A stretch of DNA of 64,000 nt from Pollenia angustigena (GCA_930367215.1 OV884056.1:48422308-48486307); one strand, 5' to 3'. Positions 1 to 11,379 are shown, counted from the stretch's first letter. Translations and numbers: made by a program. The notes: generated by a model from the sequence alone, not told the origin.

Positions 1-2330
1 AAATAGTAAATATCCAAAAATTTCCTATTAAATAGTAAACAGTAAAATAGTAAATTTCCTATAAAATAGTAAATTTCAAAAAATTTCTTATAAAATGGTA
101 AATTTCATAAAATACCCTATAAAATAGATAATATCAAAAAATTTCCTATAAAATAGTAAATTTGAAAAAACTTCTTATAAAATAGTAAATTTAAAAAAAA
201 TCCTATAAAATAGTAAATTTAAAAAAATTCCTATAAAATAGTATATTTCAAAAAATTTCCTATAAAATAGTAAGCTTCCTATCAAATAGTAAATTTCAAA
301 ATGTTTCCTATAAAATAAAACATTTCAAAAACTGTCCTATAAAATAGTAAATTTAAAAAAATTTCCTTTTAAAATAGTAAATATCCAAAAATTTCCTATA
401 AAATAGTATATTTCAAAACATTTCCTATAATATAGTATCTTTCAAAAAATTTGCTATAAAATAGTACATTTCAAAAAATTTCCTATAAAATAGTATCTTT
501 CAAAAAATTTCCTATAAAATAAAATATTTCAAAATCTTTCTTATAAAATAGTAAATTTCAAAAAATTTCCTTTTAAAATAGTATATATCCAAAAATTTCC
601 TATAAAATACTATATTTCAAAACATTTCCTATAATATAGTATACTTCAAAAAATTTCCTATAAAATAGTATATTTCAAAAAATATCCTATAAAATATGTA
701 GTAAATTACCTATAAAATAGTATATGTATATCAAAAAATTTCCCATAAAATATTAAATTTAAAAGAATTCTTTTAAAATAATAAATTTTAAAAAATGGCC
801 TATAAAAAAGTTAATTTAAAAAAAATTCCTTTAAAATAGTAAATTTCAATAGATTTCCTATAAAATTGTAAATTTTAAAAGAAATTCTTTAGAATAGTAT
901 ATTTTAAAGAATTTCCTATAAAATAGTATATTCCAAAAAATTTCCTATAAGATAGATAGTAAATTTAAAAAAATTTCCTATAAAATAGAAAATTTCAAAA
1001 AATTTCGTATAAAATGGTAAATTTCAAAAAATTTCTTATTAAATGGTAAATTTCATAAAATACCCTATAAAATAGATAATATCAAAAAATTTCCTATAAA
1101 ATAGTAAATTTCAAAAAAATTCTTATAAAATAGTTAATTTCAAAAAATGTCCTATTAAATAGTTAATTTCAAAAATTTCCTATAAAATAGTACTTACATC
1201 GTCAGCTCAGAATTGATTTGGCGCATATCATGGTTAAATTACCATAACATGGGTTAAACAAATTCTGAGCTAACGATATTCAAAAAATTTCCGATAAAAT
1301 AGTATACTTCAAAAAAATTCCTATAAATAAGTAAATTTAAAAAGATTTCCTCTAAAATAGTAAATTTCGAATAAATTTATATAAAACTGTAAATTTAAAG
1401 AAATTTTGTTTAAAATAGTTAATTATATTTTCCCTTAAAGTAATAAAGTTCGAGAACATCTACTGTTTAAAAGTTTTTTTCGAGAAATTGTCTATTAAAT
1501 AGTAAATTTCATAATAAAACAGTTAATTTCGGGAAACGTCCTATGAAGTAGTATATTTCAAGGAATTTCCTATAAAATAATAAATTTCGATAAAATTCCT
1601 ATAAAAAAGTCAATTCCGCCAAATAAATGTATATTTCGAAAAATTTTGCTATAAAATAGTATATTTTGAGAAATTTCCTATCAAATAGAATATTTCGAGA
1701 AATTTCCTTTAATAGTATGTTTTGAGAAATTTGCTATAAGCTAGTAAATTTTCTAAGGAATTTCCAATAGAATAGTTAATTTCAAGAAATTTCCGATAAA
1801 TCAGTAAAAAAAATAGTTAATCTCAAGAAATTTTATTTAAAGAAATTTGCTATAAAAAAGTGAATGTTGAAAAATTTATATATATTTCAAGAAAATTTCG
1901 AAAAAAATTATAAATTTCTAGATATTTCCTATTAACTAGTAAATATTGAAAAAATTTCCTATAAAAAAGTTATCGTCAAGAAATTTCCTATAAAATTGTT
2001 TATTTATAAAAATTTTCTTTAATAGTATGTTTCGAGAAATATGCTATAAAACAGTAAATTTCTAAGCAATTTCCAATAGAATAACTACATTCAAGGAATT
2101 TCCTATAAAAAAGTATAATTTAAGATAATCAAAATCAAAAATAGTTAATAGTTAAAGAAATGTCCTACTATAAAATATAATACTTTAAGAAATTTCCCTT
2201 ATAAACGTAAATATCGAAAAGTTTCTTATATATCGAGAAAATTTGCAAAACAAAATAGTAAATTTCTAGATATTTTCTATAAACTAATAAATATAAATTT
2301 TAAAAGTTAAGAAGCATTAATTTTCAAATT
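1..2330 (+). repeat. A+T-rich tandem array, 28-29 bp unit, type 1
   Basis: The whole stretch is a degenerate tandem array. The typical unit reads TTTCCTATAAAATAGTAAAT followed by TTCAAAAAA. Successive TATAAAATAG cores lie 28-29 bp apart (for example at 204, 232 and 261). Units differ by substitutions and small indels and become much more diverged after about 1300, so the array looks old. It probably continues to the left of the window. No protein function is likely: short open frames in such arrays simply follow the repeat. A hairpin insert sits at 1198-1277. The related type 2 array lies at 41621-43960. Confidence 0.9.
1198..1277. mobile_element. 80 bp hairpin insert inside the satellite array
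   Basis: The array is interrupted by a non-array sequence that forms an almost complete hairpin. The left arm begins ATCGTCAGCTCAGAATT and the right arm ends AATTCTGAGCTAACGAT, its reverse complement with one mismatch. The inner part (ATGGTTAA against TTACCATA) also pairs. This is the structure of a very small foldback element or MITE. I could not define a target duplication. Confidence 0.6.
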
Positions 2331-2730
2331 TATACTAAATTTACACAAAAATGTCACTAAGGGGACCCAAATGAGCAAAAAAAAATAAGCGAACCCTATA
2401 AAACCTGCACAGAGAATTAAAGTTTGAGAAGTTTTCATTAAAATTATTGACTAAGTTACAAAGAAAATCTTGCTTATGGGCCGAGTAATGACAAAAATTC
2501 AAAGAAAGTCGAGAAAACTCGATTTTTGGGTTAAATTCGATTTTAGCGACCTCTAAACCTCTTCCCAAAAATCTGAAAAAAATCACAAAAATACTTTACT
2601 CTATAAGCTATAAAAAAATGCTGGGGCACCTATAAAAATCTTAAAAAAAATTATTTTTGGGACACACTAATGTATATGAATGAACAATTGTGATTTTTAG
2701 TTGAACTGTTAATTTTTGATATTTTAGTTA
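2331..2730. other. Unassigned A+T-rich sequence
   Basis: No repeat unit, inverted repeat or credible coding frame was recognised here. It lies between the decaying end of the satellite array and the inverted-repeat element at 2731. Confidence 0.5.
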
Positions 2731-2998
2731 GGCCCCAGTAAAAACTTCGCCTACTTTTTCAAAATGAATAGCTTCTTTAACTCATTATTTTGTAGCTTTC
2801 TTCTATAACTACATCTATAACAACTACTTTTTTCTGGATGTATGCAGGTAAAAAAAATAATAACTTACTTTAAAATGCGTTAATTTCGGGACTTCCCTTG
2901 TAAAATTCATTGGTTTTTTAGTAGAATTGTAAGTAGTGCTCTTATGTTTTTCTGATTACTCAACACATTATTTTGTAGGCGAAGTTTTTACTGGGGCT
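2731..2998. mobile_element. Inverted-repeat element (MITE), GGCCCCAGTA ends
   Basis: A 24 bp inverted repeat bounds this 268 bp segment: GGCCCCAGTAAAAACTTCGC at the left is matched by GCGAAGTTTTTACTGGGG at the right. A second shared motif (CATTATTTTGTAG) occurs twice inside. No coding capacity. No convincing target duplication was seen, so the superfamily is unknown. Confidence 0.75.
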
Positions 2999-3174
2999 TG
3001 AGTTCAACAAATTTAATTTTCATTAAATTATTTTTACTAAAGAAGAAATTTTTACAACAAGAAATTAATATCATTTTTTTTAACGACTTTTAAAATTTTG
3101 ATGAATCTGCTGTAAGTGCGCTATTTTAGGCACATAAAGCACCTAAAATAATGTGTAATTCATGTATAACATTA

Positions 3175-3387
3175 ATGGTGTTTTCTTTTCTACAAAAAAT
3201 GTGACATTTTATTTAAAAAAAATGCAATTTGGTGTATGTTTCTTAAAAATTTTGCTCCCGTAAAGGGAGGCTTGCTTTATTCTAATAAACTCACCCTTTT
3301 CGGGAGTAAAATTTTTAAGAAACAGACACCAAATTGCATTTTTTTTAAATAAAATGTCACATTTTTTTGTAGAAAAGAAAACACCAT
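3175..3387. repeat. 213 bp near-perfect palindrome
   Basis: Left arm 3175-3260 and right arm 3299-3387 are reverse complements over roughly 85 nt with only scattered mismatches. The ends are ATGGTGTTTTCTTTTCTAC and GTAGAAAAGAAAACACCAT; the inner arms end in TTTGCTCCCG and CGGGAGTAAA. A loop of about 38 bp separates them. This is a foldback MITE or a sequence capable of a long hairpin. A smaller hairpin (ATTTTAGG with CCTAAAAT) sits just upstream at about 3123-3151. Confidence 0.85.
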
Positions 3388-3502
3388 AAGAGATCAGGGG
3401 TGGGGTAGGATTTGGTACAAATTATTGTATAAATGAGAATTTTGAAAAATTTCCTATAAAAAAGTAGGCTCGGGAAATGCCTTATAAAATATTAAATTTC
3501 AA

Positions 3503-3725
3503 TCAAGGCGAATTTATTACAGGTGGTCTTGCCCTGCTGATATTAGCTAAAATCACTGTTGGATGTCAAAGTTTTGTTAATTCACTTTTATTATCTTTGT
3601 TTCTGTTTTGTTTTATTTCTGTTTTTGACATTGTACAATGATTTTACAAAAACAAATTGCTTGTGGTTTTTGTACGAGTTGTACTTGTTGTAGTGCCGAA
3701 ATTACCTGGGATGAATTCGCCTTGA
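3503..3725. mobile_element. 223 bp MITE with 6 bp target duplication
   Basis: The termini are TCAAGGCGAATT and AATTCGCCTTGA. The 6 bp TTTCAA is directly repeated at 3497-3502 and 3726-3731, flanking the element exactly. The flanking DNA is a relic of the 28 bp satellite (AAATTTCAA, then CCTATAAAATAGTAAATT at about 3742), so the element inserted into the array. The interior has no coding frame I recognise, and the superfamily is undetermined. Confidence 0.7.
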
Positions 3726-3731
3726 TTTCAA

Positions 3732-5019
3732 TATATGTAATCCCTATAAAATAGTAAATTGTGAGAAATTCCCAATAATTATAATTTATTTGACCTGAAA
3801 AGAACGGAAGAAATTGATAGTGTATTTAAAAAATACCAGGTTATATAAAATTAATTAAAATTGAAAACAATTTTAAATTTTATATCAACATTCGTATGAC
3901 CATAATTTATTTTAAATATTTGTTTTGTTTATTTGTTTTTTGCTTAGCTTTTGCCAAATTAATAATGCAAAAGGCTTTAAAACCATTTGCACGTTTTTGG
4001 AGTGAAAATATTAAAAAAAACCTTAAGGGACAAACTCGAAATAAATATTTAAACAAATACCGCACGATTGTTTATCAGTAAGTTTTGTATCTGAAAAGGG
4101 GGAGGGGTAATTTCATTGAAATAGTATTTATTAAACCATGCGAACATAATTAATATAAAACGATATTATTTTCTAGCAAAAGCTTTTGTTTAGCACTTAA
4201 ATAGAATCCAATCAATTTAAGTCGCATTACAAAATTGTTTTTTTTTCGTATTTCGTTCAATTTTAACTTTTGTTTTTGTTCTCTTTACCGTCTAATTATA
4301 TCAGCTTTTTTTCTTAAGCCAATAAGAATGTATTATTAATTTTACCTGTACTTGACATTGAAACTACTTAATTTTATGTCAAAAAAATGTGTACAAACAA
4401 AGAATGTTTCAATTCTAGACTAATTAATCTTTTTAAAATAAAGAAAGCAACTTATTTTATATGGACAAATAGTCTCATTGTTTTTAAACATAAATGCGCA
4501 ATAGAACATTGCGTAATTAATTATCTATTAATGAAATTGTCAAGATGTGGATTAATTACTCTCAGAACAAACCAATGAAGCAAATTGCTCAAACTACTCT
4601 GCAACAAAATCGGGAACTAAGTAAAATTCTATAGATTCTAGAGTACATCTAGATGTTTAAATATACATATGTACATGCACGTATGTACATGTATACTAAG
4701 GTTGGTCAAAATAAAAATTGTGCCCCTCATCCCTAGAAGGAAAGATTTATCAATTAAATTTATAAAACAGGAAAAATTCGCTTCTCACTCCCCAAAATAC
4801 AGCGCCTTATTTTGTTTTTATATAGAGCCCTGCCATTTTAAGTCCTATCTCAACATATCGTACATCATTGTCAAGCTGCGGTCATGCCATAACAAATTAT
4901 ATATGACGATACCATAAGATCAGTGCCGCTCTATATAAAAAACAAAAACCGCTGTTTAAAGCCGACCCGCTTTAATGTAGAATTTGTATATTAAAATAAG
5001 AACTTCTTCTTAATTTTAT
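3732..5019. other. Unassigned A+T-rich sequence with a satellite relic
   Basis: Only a short relic of the 28 bp satellite at about 3742-3770 is recognisable. Short open frames around 3896, 4387 and 4669 are isolated, have no codon-level signature and resemble nothing I know. A short run of TACATATGTACATG-type palindromes occurs at about 4662-4695. Confidence 0.5.
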
Positions 5020-5942
5020 ATACCCTTCACCACAGGTGGAAAGGGGTTTCAAGTTAGGACCAAGCATCTTGGTTGTCAGTAGACAACACCCAACCAAATG
5101 TGGGCGAGAGTGGAGTAGTAGGTGTGACACAAAATAGATTTATTTGTATCTAAAGAACGGCAAAAGAAAAATTGACCAAATTTAGTACACACAGCTGAGT
5201 TATCAATACACAACCTCTCTCAAAATATGGAGGATCCATTATAGATTCCGTATTTGGGTAGTTCCATAGTGTTGAACGTGAAAAAAAAGCATGCGGACTG
5301 TGTAAGAAAGCTGTTTGCATTGAGCATAGTAACATAGTCCAAACAAAATGCAACCAATGCCTAAGAGAACAATTAACTTTTTTTTCTTTTACTGTTCGTC
5401 TTTCTCTGTAAAAATAACATAAATAAAATTGAATTTCATACAAATAAAGTAGTCATTTTAACATATTTACAAATGTAAATAGTGCCAAATAATAAAGAAG
5501 TTTCTATAAAATGGCTAAAAATGGATCTAAAATTAACTTTTTTTAATTTTTATTATTTTTCCACGAAACATAAGAAATTAGTCACTGAGTCCAAAAAAAT
5601 TCAAGTTCAGATCAAAAATATAAAAGTTATTGCGTTTTTAAAATCCACATATTTACATATGTAAATAGTGCCAGAGCTAGTTTTAAGTTCTATTTTAATT
5701 CGGACAATAGAGCGTTTATTTTTGATATTATCCCAACACAAACTCTACTTATCAGCAATCCAATAAATACCATTGCATAAATCTGTTCTATACTATCTAA
5801 ATTCTTTGGATGAAAAGCCATTTACTTGTGTTCGAAATTAGCAAAAATTAATGGTTTCACCTTAAAAAAATATGTATGCAAATAATGTGTCATCTGCTGA
5901 GATTCGGACTGCTTCAGACAAGTCCATACTTTTTAGCCTTGC
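5020..5942. other. Unassigned sequence with a mini-me-type end fragment and a spaced direct repeat
   Basis: ATACCCTTCACCACAGGTGG at about 5020-5040 resembles the left end of the mini-me-like elements found elsewhere in the window, but nothing else of the element follows. The 27 bp phrase ACATATTTACAAATGTAAAT plus AGTGCCA occurs at about 5460 and again, with one change, at about 5648. No gene was recognised. Confidence 0.5.
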
Positions 5943-5950
5943 ATCTTATT

Positions 5951-6942
5951 TAGGGATGAAACGATACTTCTAAGGTATCGACACTTTTACTCGATGTGGT
6001 ATCGCTCGTAAAGCAACGATGACTACTTAGCATCGAAAAAAAAGTATCGATACTTACTTGTATCGGTACTTGTATCGGTTTGTATCATAAAAAAATAAAA
6101 ATTAGTGTTTAAAAACGTTCTTATTAGTGTTTTAGTACTAAACAATACAATAAGAAAGAACTACGACCCATTAGAATTTTTGTGCAAAACAAAAAGTGTG
6201 AAGATTGAGACCACTTTTAGTTACCACTTAGTACCAATTTCCTTTCGAAAAATGATAACAACCTTTTCTTAACCTTTTATTCCAGAAATCAACAATATCA
6301 CTATGTATTTGTTTTAACTGTAAATATGTATTTTATTTTTAAATTGATAAATATATAAAAAGGGGTGGTAAAACCATAATCCACGATGTTAATTGACCTA
6401 TGTTATCATTTCAGTATTTAACAACTTCTATCATTGAGAGGTACACAATTGAGTAGCGCGTTAAGATTGTTAAAGCCTTTTATGAAAATGGGCGTTCAAT
6501 CAAAATGCATTTCGTACACATCGTGATTTTTTTGGTCAGCATAATCGCCCAAATGTATCCACAATCGGGAGGATTGTGCGAAAATTTCAGCAAACCGGGC
6601 CTGTAGAAAATGGGAAAACATATGAACATGCTCGCCAAGTTAGTTCTGCGGCTGGCGGCGTTTACCGTGTATGGTGTTTGGTATCACGAGATGACATGGA
6701 CTTCCTAAAGCCAGAAATTGAGGAAATGGAACTAGACGATATATGTGGTTTATAGGTGTTTACTGTTCAAACGGTTTCTTGATGTCGTTTCTGCTGCTCC
6801 AGCTTTGGAAAATAATCAAACATTTTAGATTAATTTCAATACCAAAGTGAAATGATTACTTTTAAAAGATACCGAGTATACGAGTTTTTACCGATACAAA
6901 AATACTTGGTACTTATACTTTACTCGTATCGTTCCATCCCTA
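5951..6942. mobile_element. Non-autonomous hAT-like element, 992 bp
   Basis: The termini are inverted repeats: TAGGGATGAAACGATAC at the left and GTATCGTTCCATCCCTA at the right. They are flanked by 8 bp near-identical direct repeats, ATCTTATT (5943-5950) and ATCTTACT (6943-6950). Eight-base target duplications and a (C/T)AGGG-type end are hallmarks of the hAT superfamily. Near each end are several GTATCGATACTT-like motifs, possible subterminal transposase sites. No hAT transposase is left inside. A fragment of an unrelated mariner element is nested within, so the hAT insertion is older. Confidence 0.75.
6358..6765 (+). pseudogene. mariner-type transposase fragment, internally deleted
   Basis: The segment begins with a sequence like the terminal repeat of the mariner copy at 49737 (GGGTGGT...ACCATAATCCACGATGTTAATT). 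It continues into an N-terminal stretch (EQ-R-V-KIVKAFYENGRS-like, then a TIGRIVRKFQQTGPVENGKT-like helix-turn-helix region). It then jumps to a short piece of the catalytic domain (VYR, then DFLKPEIEEMELDDI) ending just before the second catalytic Asp. Large internal deletions and frame breaks make it non-functional. It lies within the hAT-like element 5951-6942. It belongs to the same subfamily as 49737-50936. Confidence 0.75.
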
Positions 6943-7035
6943 ATCTTACTCACTGCTCCACTTCGGTATAATTTAATTAAGAATTAGCAATTGATTTTTA
7001 CTTCCAAGTACAAATCTTTTCATTTTTATAAAATA

Positions 7036-8085
7036 CTAGCTGGCCCGGCAAACGTTGTTTTGCCATATAACTTATTTCTTTCAGATGTTGCAGTGTCTAC
7101 ATGCCAAATTTTAAGAAAATCGGTCGATTAGTTAAGAATAAATAGGGAAGAGAGCTTTTACCCATCCTTCTTCACGCCTTTAATAACAAAAACTATAGGC
7201 TATAGTACTTTCCAGCTGTAACACTATTTGGCTGCGAATTTTCAAGGAGATAATGGGAGGGGGAGCTTTAACCCTTCATGCCCTATTTCACATCCTATTC
7301 CCTATTTCCTTTCAGATGTTACAGTGTCTGCAAGCAAAATTTTAAGAAAACACCGCTCATTAGTTTAAAAGATGTAGGGAAGGGGAGCTTTTACCGCTAT
7401 TGCCCTATCTCACGCCCTATTCCCTATTTCCTTTCAGATGTTACAGTATCTGCATGCCAAATTTTAAAAAATCCGGTTGATTAGTTTAAAAGATTGGGGA
7501 GTGGGAGCTTTTACCTCTATTGCCCTATTTTACGCCCTAAATAATAAAAATTTGAGGCTATAGTTCTTTCCAGATGTTACACTATTTTCCTGCAAAATTT
7601 CAAGAAAATCGGTCGATTTGTTAAGTAGATATAGGGATTGGGAGCTTTTACTCGTCTTGTCCTATTTCACGCCCTACTCCCTATTTTCTTTCAGATATTA
7701 CAGTGCCTGCATGCCTAATTTTAAGAAAACAGGTTGATTAGCTAAGAAGATATAGGGAGTGGAAGGTTATTCCCTATTTTGCGCCCTCTAGCGATATAAA
7801 ATATACTCAACGACCTATTCTCATACCTAACAAAAACACATATAAAATTTCATAATAATCAGTCCAGCCGTTTCGAAGGAAATCAAAATGGAGGGCATTT
7901 TGTTGATATTTGTATGGGAATATATAGGAAAATCTAAATGCCATATGTCCGGAACCACTGGGCCGATTTCATGCAAACTTTACATATACCATCTACAGAC
8001 CATCCCCAACGTACCCCAACGTTTTTGTTGAAATCGGTCTACCCGTTTTCGCAGTTAGTGGTGACATCAGAGTGTACACTTCTTT
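7036..8085 (-). mobile_element. Non-autonomous Helitron with internal ~120 bp tandem repeats
   Basis: On the minus strand the element ends GCCGGGCCAGCTAGT, the CTAG-T 3' end typical of insect Helitrons. The same end is found at 19813 and 48000. The body holds about five copies of a unit of roughly 120 bp around CAGATGTTACAGTGTCTGCA and ATAGGGAAGGGGAGCTTTTAC (copies near 7083, 7313, 7435, 7571 and 7692). Short open frames follow these repeats and are not genes. The 5' region (7780-8085) matches the 5' region of the Helitron at 16925. A mini-me-like element begins immediately beyond it. Confidence 0.75.
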
Positions 8086-8086
8086 T

Positions 8087-9350
8087 TATACCCTCCACCA
8101 CAATTAGTTGTGAAGAGGGTATATTCAGTTTGTCATTCCGTGTGAAACTTTTTTACTATTCATCTCAGACCCTATAAAGTATATATATTCTGGGTCCTTG
8201 AGTAATTTTAAGTCGATTTAGCCATGTCCGTCTGTCTGTCCGTCTGTCCGTCTGTCCGTCTGTTGAAAACACGCTCACTTTCGAAAAACTCAAAAGAAAT
8301 CAACAAACTTGGTATCAAATTGCTTGTAGTTATCCTAAGCAGTTTGGGATTGAAATTCAGCAAAATCCGTTCAATAGGATCTGAGCTATGAATCAAAATG
8401 TGGAACCACCACCTAAAAAAAATTGATAATTTTGTTACAAAAACTAACATAAATGGTGGAAAAATGCACAGAATGATATAAGGTTTCGCAACAATTCGTT
8501 TTATTCAACTGGAAATCACGCTGTGAAATTTCGTGAAGATCCGTCAATAATTTACCCTAGGCCCCATATAAGCCCTACTCCCGGAAAACAGTATATTAAG
8601 CCTAAAACCCTTACTAACAATGCTATCATTACAAATTTTGGCAAGTCACAGTTACATAGGACTAGAAATTAAACTGTTAAGTTTCGTGAAGATCGGTCCA
8701 TAATTTACCATAGGCCCCATATAAAACCTACTTCCGGAAAACAACTTAGTACGCCTTAAAACGTAAAAAATAATGCTATCATAACAAAATTTGGTACATC
8801 AAAGTTTTATTGGACAAGAAATAAAATTGTGTTATTTCGTGAAGATCGGTCCATAACTTATCCTGGGCCCCATATAAACCTTACTCCCGGAAAACAGTTT
8901 AGTACGCCTAAATCCGTAAAAAAATAATGCTATCATAACAAAATTTGGTACATCAAAGTTTTATTGGACAAGAAATAAAATTGTGTTATTTCGTGAAGAT
9001 CGGTCCATAACTTATCCTGGGCCCCATATAAACCTTACTCCCGGAAAACAGTTTAGTACGCCTAAATCCGTAAAAAATAATGCTATAATAACAAAATTTG
9101 GTACATCAAAGTTTTATAGAACTGGGAAAAAGACTGTAAAATTTCGTGAAGATCGGTCCATAATTTACCCTAGGGCCCATATAAACCCTACTACCGGAAA
9201 ACAGTTTAGTCGCCTAAATCCATAATTAATAACAAATCGTCACAGTTTAAGATAATAATAACAACATACAGATATTACTCCTTAAACATTCGAACTGTCG
9301 GTGGAGGGTATCAAAGATTCGGCACAGCCGAATATAGCACTCTAACTTGT
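8087..9350 (+). mobile_element. mini-me / DINE-1-like element, complete
   Basis: The left end is TATACCCTCCACCACAATTA with an internal GAAGAGGGTATA partner. It is followed by the conserved block TAAAGTATATATATTCTGGG, then a (GTCY)n run at 8226-8263. The right end is GTCGGTGGAGGGTATC, then a hairpin ATTCGGCACAGCCGAAT, then AGCACTCTAACTTGTT. Paired (TA)n/(GTCY)n tracts and a terminal 3' hairpin are known features of the mini-me/DINE-1 (Helentron-related) elements of Diptera. The interior carries five tandem 153 bp repeats. There is no coding capacity. Further long copies lie at 56258-57957 (minus) and 58611-60105 (plus). Confidence 0.85.
8520..9235 (+). repeat. Five tandem 153 bp repeats inside the mini-me-like element
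   Basis: The phrase TTTCGTGAAGATC recurs with its TCGTGAA core at 8531, 8684, 8837, 8991 and 9144, a spacing of 153-154 bp. Each unit also carries CCCCATATAAACC and ACTCCCGGAAAACAG. Units three and four are nearly identical, which suggests recent duplication. Frames such as the one at 8983-9225 are by-products of the repeat. The same unit occurs in the copies at 57319-57580 (minus) and 59092-59600. Confidence 0.85.
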
Positions 9351-10032
9351 TATATATATAAAGATATTACTGCCCCAATACGTTCACAAAGTGGTGAAAG
9401 TTGGTATACCTGTCGTGCAAAACGTTTTTAATATTCATTTAAGATATTCAAAAGTCTTAATGGCAAAAAACTATTTTAGTGTCAAATTGTTTCTAGTTTT
9501 CTTAAGCAGTTTCTCATTGAAACCCTGTAAAAAACGCTTGCTGCAAAATATACAAATATACATATTTAAGCAAAAAACCTCTTCCGATATGGTTCACAAG
9601 TAAATCAAGTTTTACACTAAATAGTTCAGTTATTAAATAGTTTTTATTTAAATTAAATTAAGCTTTTTTCTTCCTAAAAACTTTCACATTCCATTTACTT
9701 AGCGCAAAATGAAAATCAAGTGCATATCGTTTCGTTAAATGCAACTTAAAATTCTTCATAATTGCAACTTAAGTTGCAGCAGCTGTTACATTAACAGTCT
9801 CAAATTTGTATGGGCGTATAATTATTAAAACACTTATGGTATTTTCCAGTTTACATTTACTACAAGCTGCAAGTCCTTGAGGTCCTTATTTATATTCAAA
9901 AAGGCATTATTAAATATGTCTGCATTTATTTTATCATATATTTCACATATTGCCTTGTAGTTAATATGTACTTGAAAAAGAGATACATTTTATGTGCTCT
10001 GTAGACACAAATTACAGCTACTTCAGATGTGT
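9351..10032. other. Unassigned A+T-rich sequence
   Basis: A short region after the mini-me-like end resembles the flank-type sequence found inside such elements (GGTGAAAGTTGGTATACCTGTCG at about 9392), then nothing recognisable follows. No gene, no clear repeat. Confidence 0.45.
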
Positions 10033-10235
10033 ACCCAGCGGCAAATATTGAAAGGACCGCAAGTGGCAGGCCTATTTAAAGGCCTATATACTGCTTTCTA
10101 ACAGATTCGTACTTCATCTGAGAGCCTTTAGCAATACCTGTAAAAAGAAAGGAGCGTGGAGAGACTTGCTCCCAATGATAACATCTATTTGGTCTTCTAT
10201 TAGGCATCTTAACTCATTCTTTTTACCGCTGGGTA
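10033..10235. mobile_element. ~200 bp MITE with CCCAGCGG ends
   Basis: The ends ACCCAGCGGCAAA and TTTACCGCTGGGT are inverted repeats with one mismatch. The interior is less A+T-rich than its surroundings (AGGACCGCAAGTGGCAGGCC and similar) and non-coding. A target duplication is not certain; GTA/TAG flanks give at most TA. Confidence 0.6.
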
Positions 10236-10702
10236 GTTTTTCTTTTATTTAATTCAATTTCAATATTGCTAAAGGAATTGAAAACAAACATTATTAAAAA
10301 TACAAAAAGAGTACAACGAAAAATTAATTCAGTAAAAAGACCATTAAAAGGATATGCTGCGTTTTCTTCTTTAATAAATTTTCCCTTCAGCTTTCTCTTA
10401 TAGCGATTTTATTATCGAGCTTTTACTGGCGCATTATCATTAAGCTCATACGAGTGTAAATTATTTACACAATTGTACGCTAAATAGTAATAAATGATTT
10501 TTGTGTGGTTGTGTGTGGGAAGGGGAATGTGAAAACATGTGTTGGTTGTACGTGTGAATGGATGAGCACTCACATAATAAATAAACAGTGGGAGGCAGAA
10601 ACTTATGGACAAAGTTTACAAAGAAATATGTACAAAATTTTCATAAAGTAAATTTTTGTCTTCCGCATTATAAAACTTTTTGATAAAATAATTAGACAAA
10701 TC
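10236..10702. other. Unassigned sequence
   Basis: A G/T-rich patch at about 10500-10600 (TGTGTGGTTGTGTGTGGGAA) stands out in base composition. No gene or element was recognised. Confidence 0.4.
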
Positions 10703-10789
10703 ACAAAGTGTTCTATTGTGTCATATTGGCTGTATTTTATTAGTAAAATTATAGCAAAATTACCAATTTGACACAATCGAACACTTTGA
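10703..10789. mobile_element. ~87 bp hairpin MITE
   Basis: The left arm CAAAGTGTTCTATTGTGTCA and the right arm TGACACAATCGAACACTTTG are reverse complements with one mismatch. They are followed inward by ATTGG/CCAAT pairing and separated by about 35 bp. Too short to code. Probably a minimal MITE. Confidence 0.6.
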
Positions 10790-10972
10790 GAATTGGGTAA
10801 ATGTTAATAATTAAATCAAACAAAAATTTGTTTTCAATCTTAAAAAGTCATAATCGAATTATTTGAGAAAAAAAAATTTTGCAAGCGCCTGCTCTGTTTT
10901 GTAACTTTTTAGAGCGATACTCTATGTTCTTCGTCTGAACTTAAACTAGAATAAATATTTAATATTGCTTTA

Positions 10973-11379
10973 CAGTTAGTAGACCTCGATTACCGGTGGA
11001 TAATCAATTTTCCCAGTTAATTATTTTGGCAGAGCACAGTAAAAAATACATGCATTTAGTAATTTCTGATCGATACAAAAACAATAATTTTTCTTTCAGG
11101 TTACAACTGTTGTTACTAGCGTATCTTATCACAAAAAACACAGGTCTGCGATGAAAAACCTTTTTAATAATTTAATACCAAACATGTGAAAATACAAACT
11201 TCGCTTAAATGTAGCACGTCTCATTTGCGAGATAACGGTAAATTTGTGTTTTTCGATGTACTGAAAATATATCAATATAGCTTCCCGTTTTTCGGCGATA
11301 AATACAAATAATAATAGTTTGAAAAAAACATATTAAAAAAACTATGATATCTTAGGCCTGTGTAATCGAGGCCTAACTG
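10973..11379. mobile_element. Tc1-like MITE, 407 bp
   Basis: The ends CAGTTAGTAGACCTCGATTA and TAATCGAGGCCTAACTG are inverted repeats with a small indel. The element is flanked by TA on both sides (10971-10972 and 11380-11381). CAGT termini on a TA target are the rule for Tc1-type transposons. No transposase remains. It shares the CAGTTAG start with the decayed Tc1 element at 20785, but the sequences diverge afterwards. Confidence 0.7.

Noticed and set aside
1..2330. CRISPR-like array of regularly spaced repeats
   Set aside because: There are no unique spacers, the units are head to tail and degenerate, and the context is a fly genome.
5150..5443. 97-codon minus-strand frame
   Set aside because: No similarity to any family I know and no repeat or homologous copy in the window to support selection.
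8983..9225. Repeat-bearing frame with KFREDRS repeats
   Set aside because: The 153 bp unit is a multiple of three, so repeats stay in frame; it is internal to a non-coding mini-me-like element.
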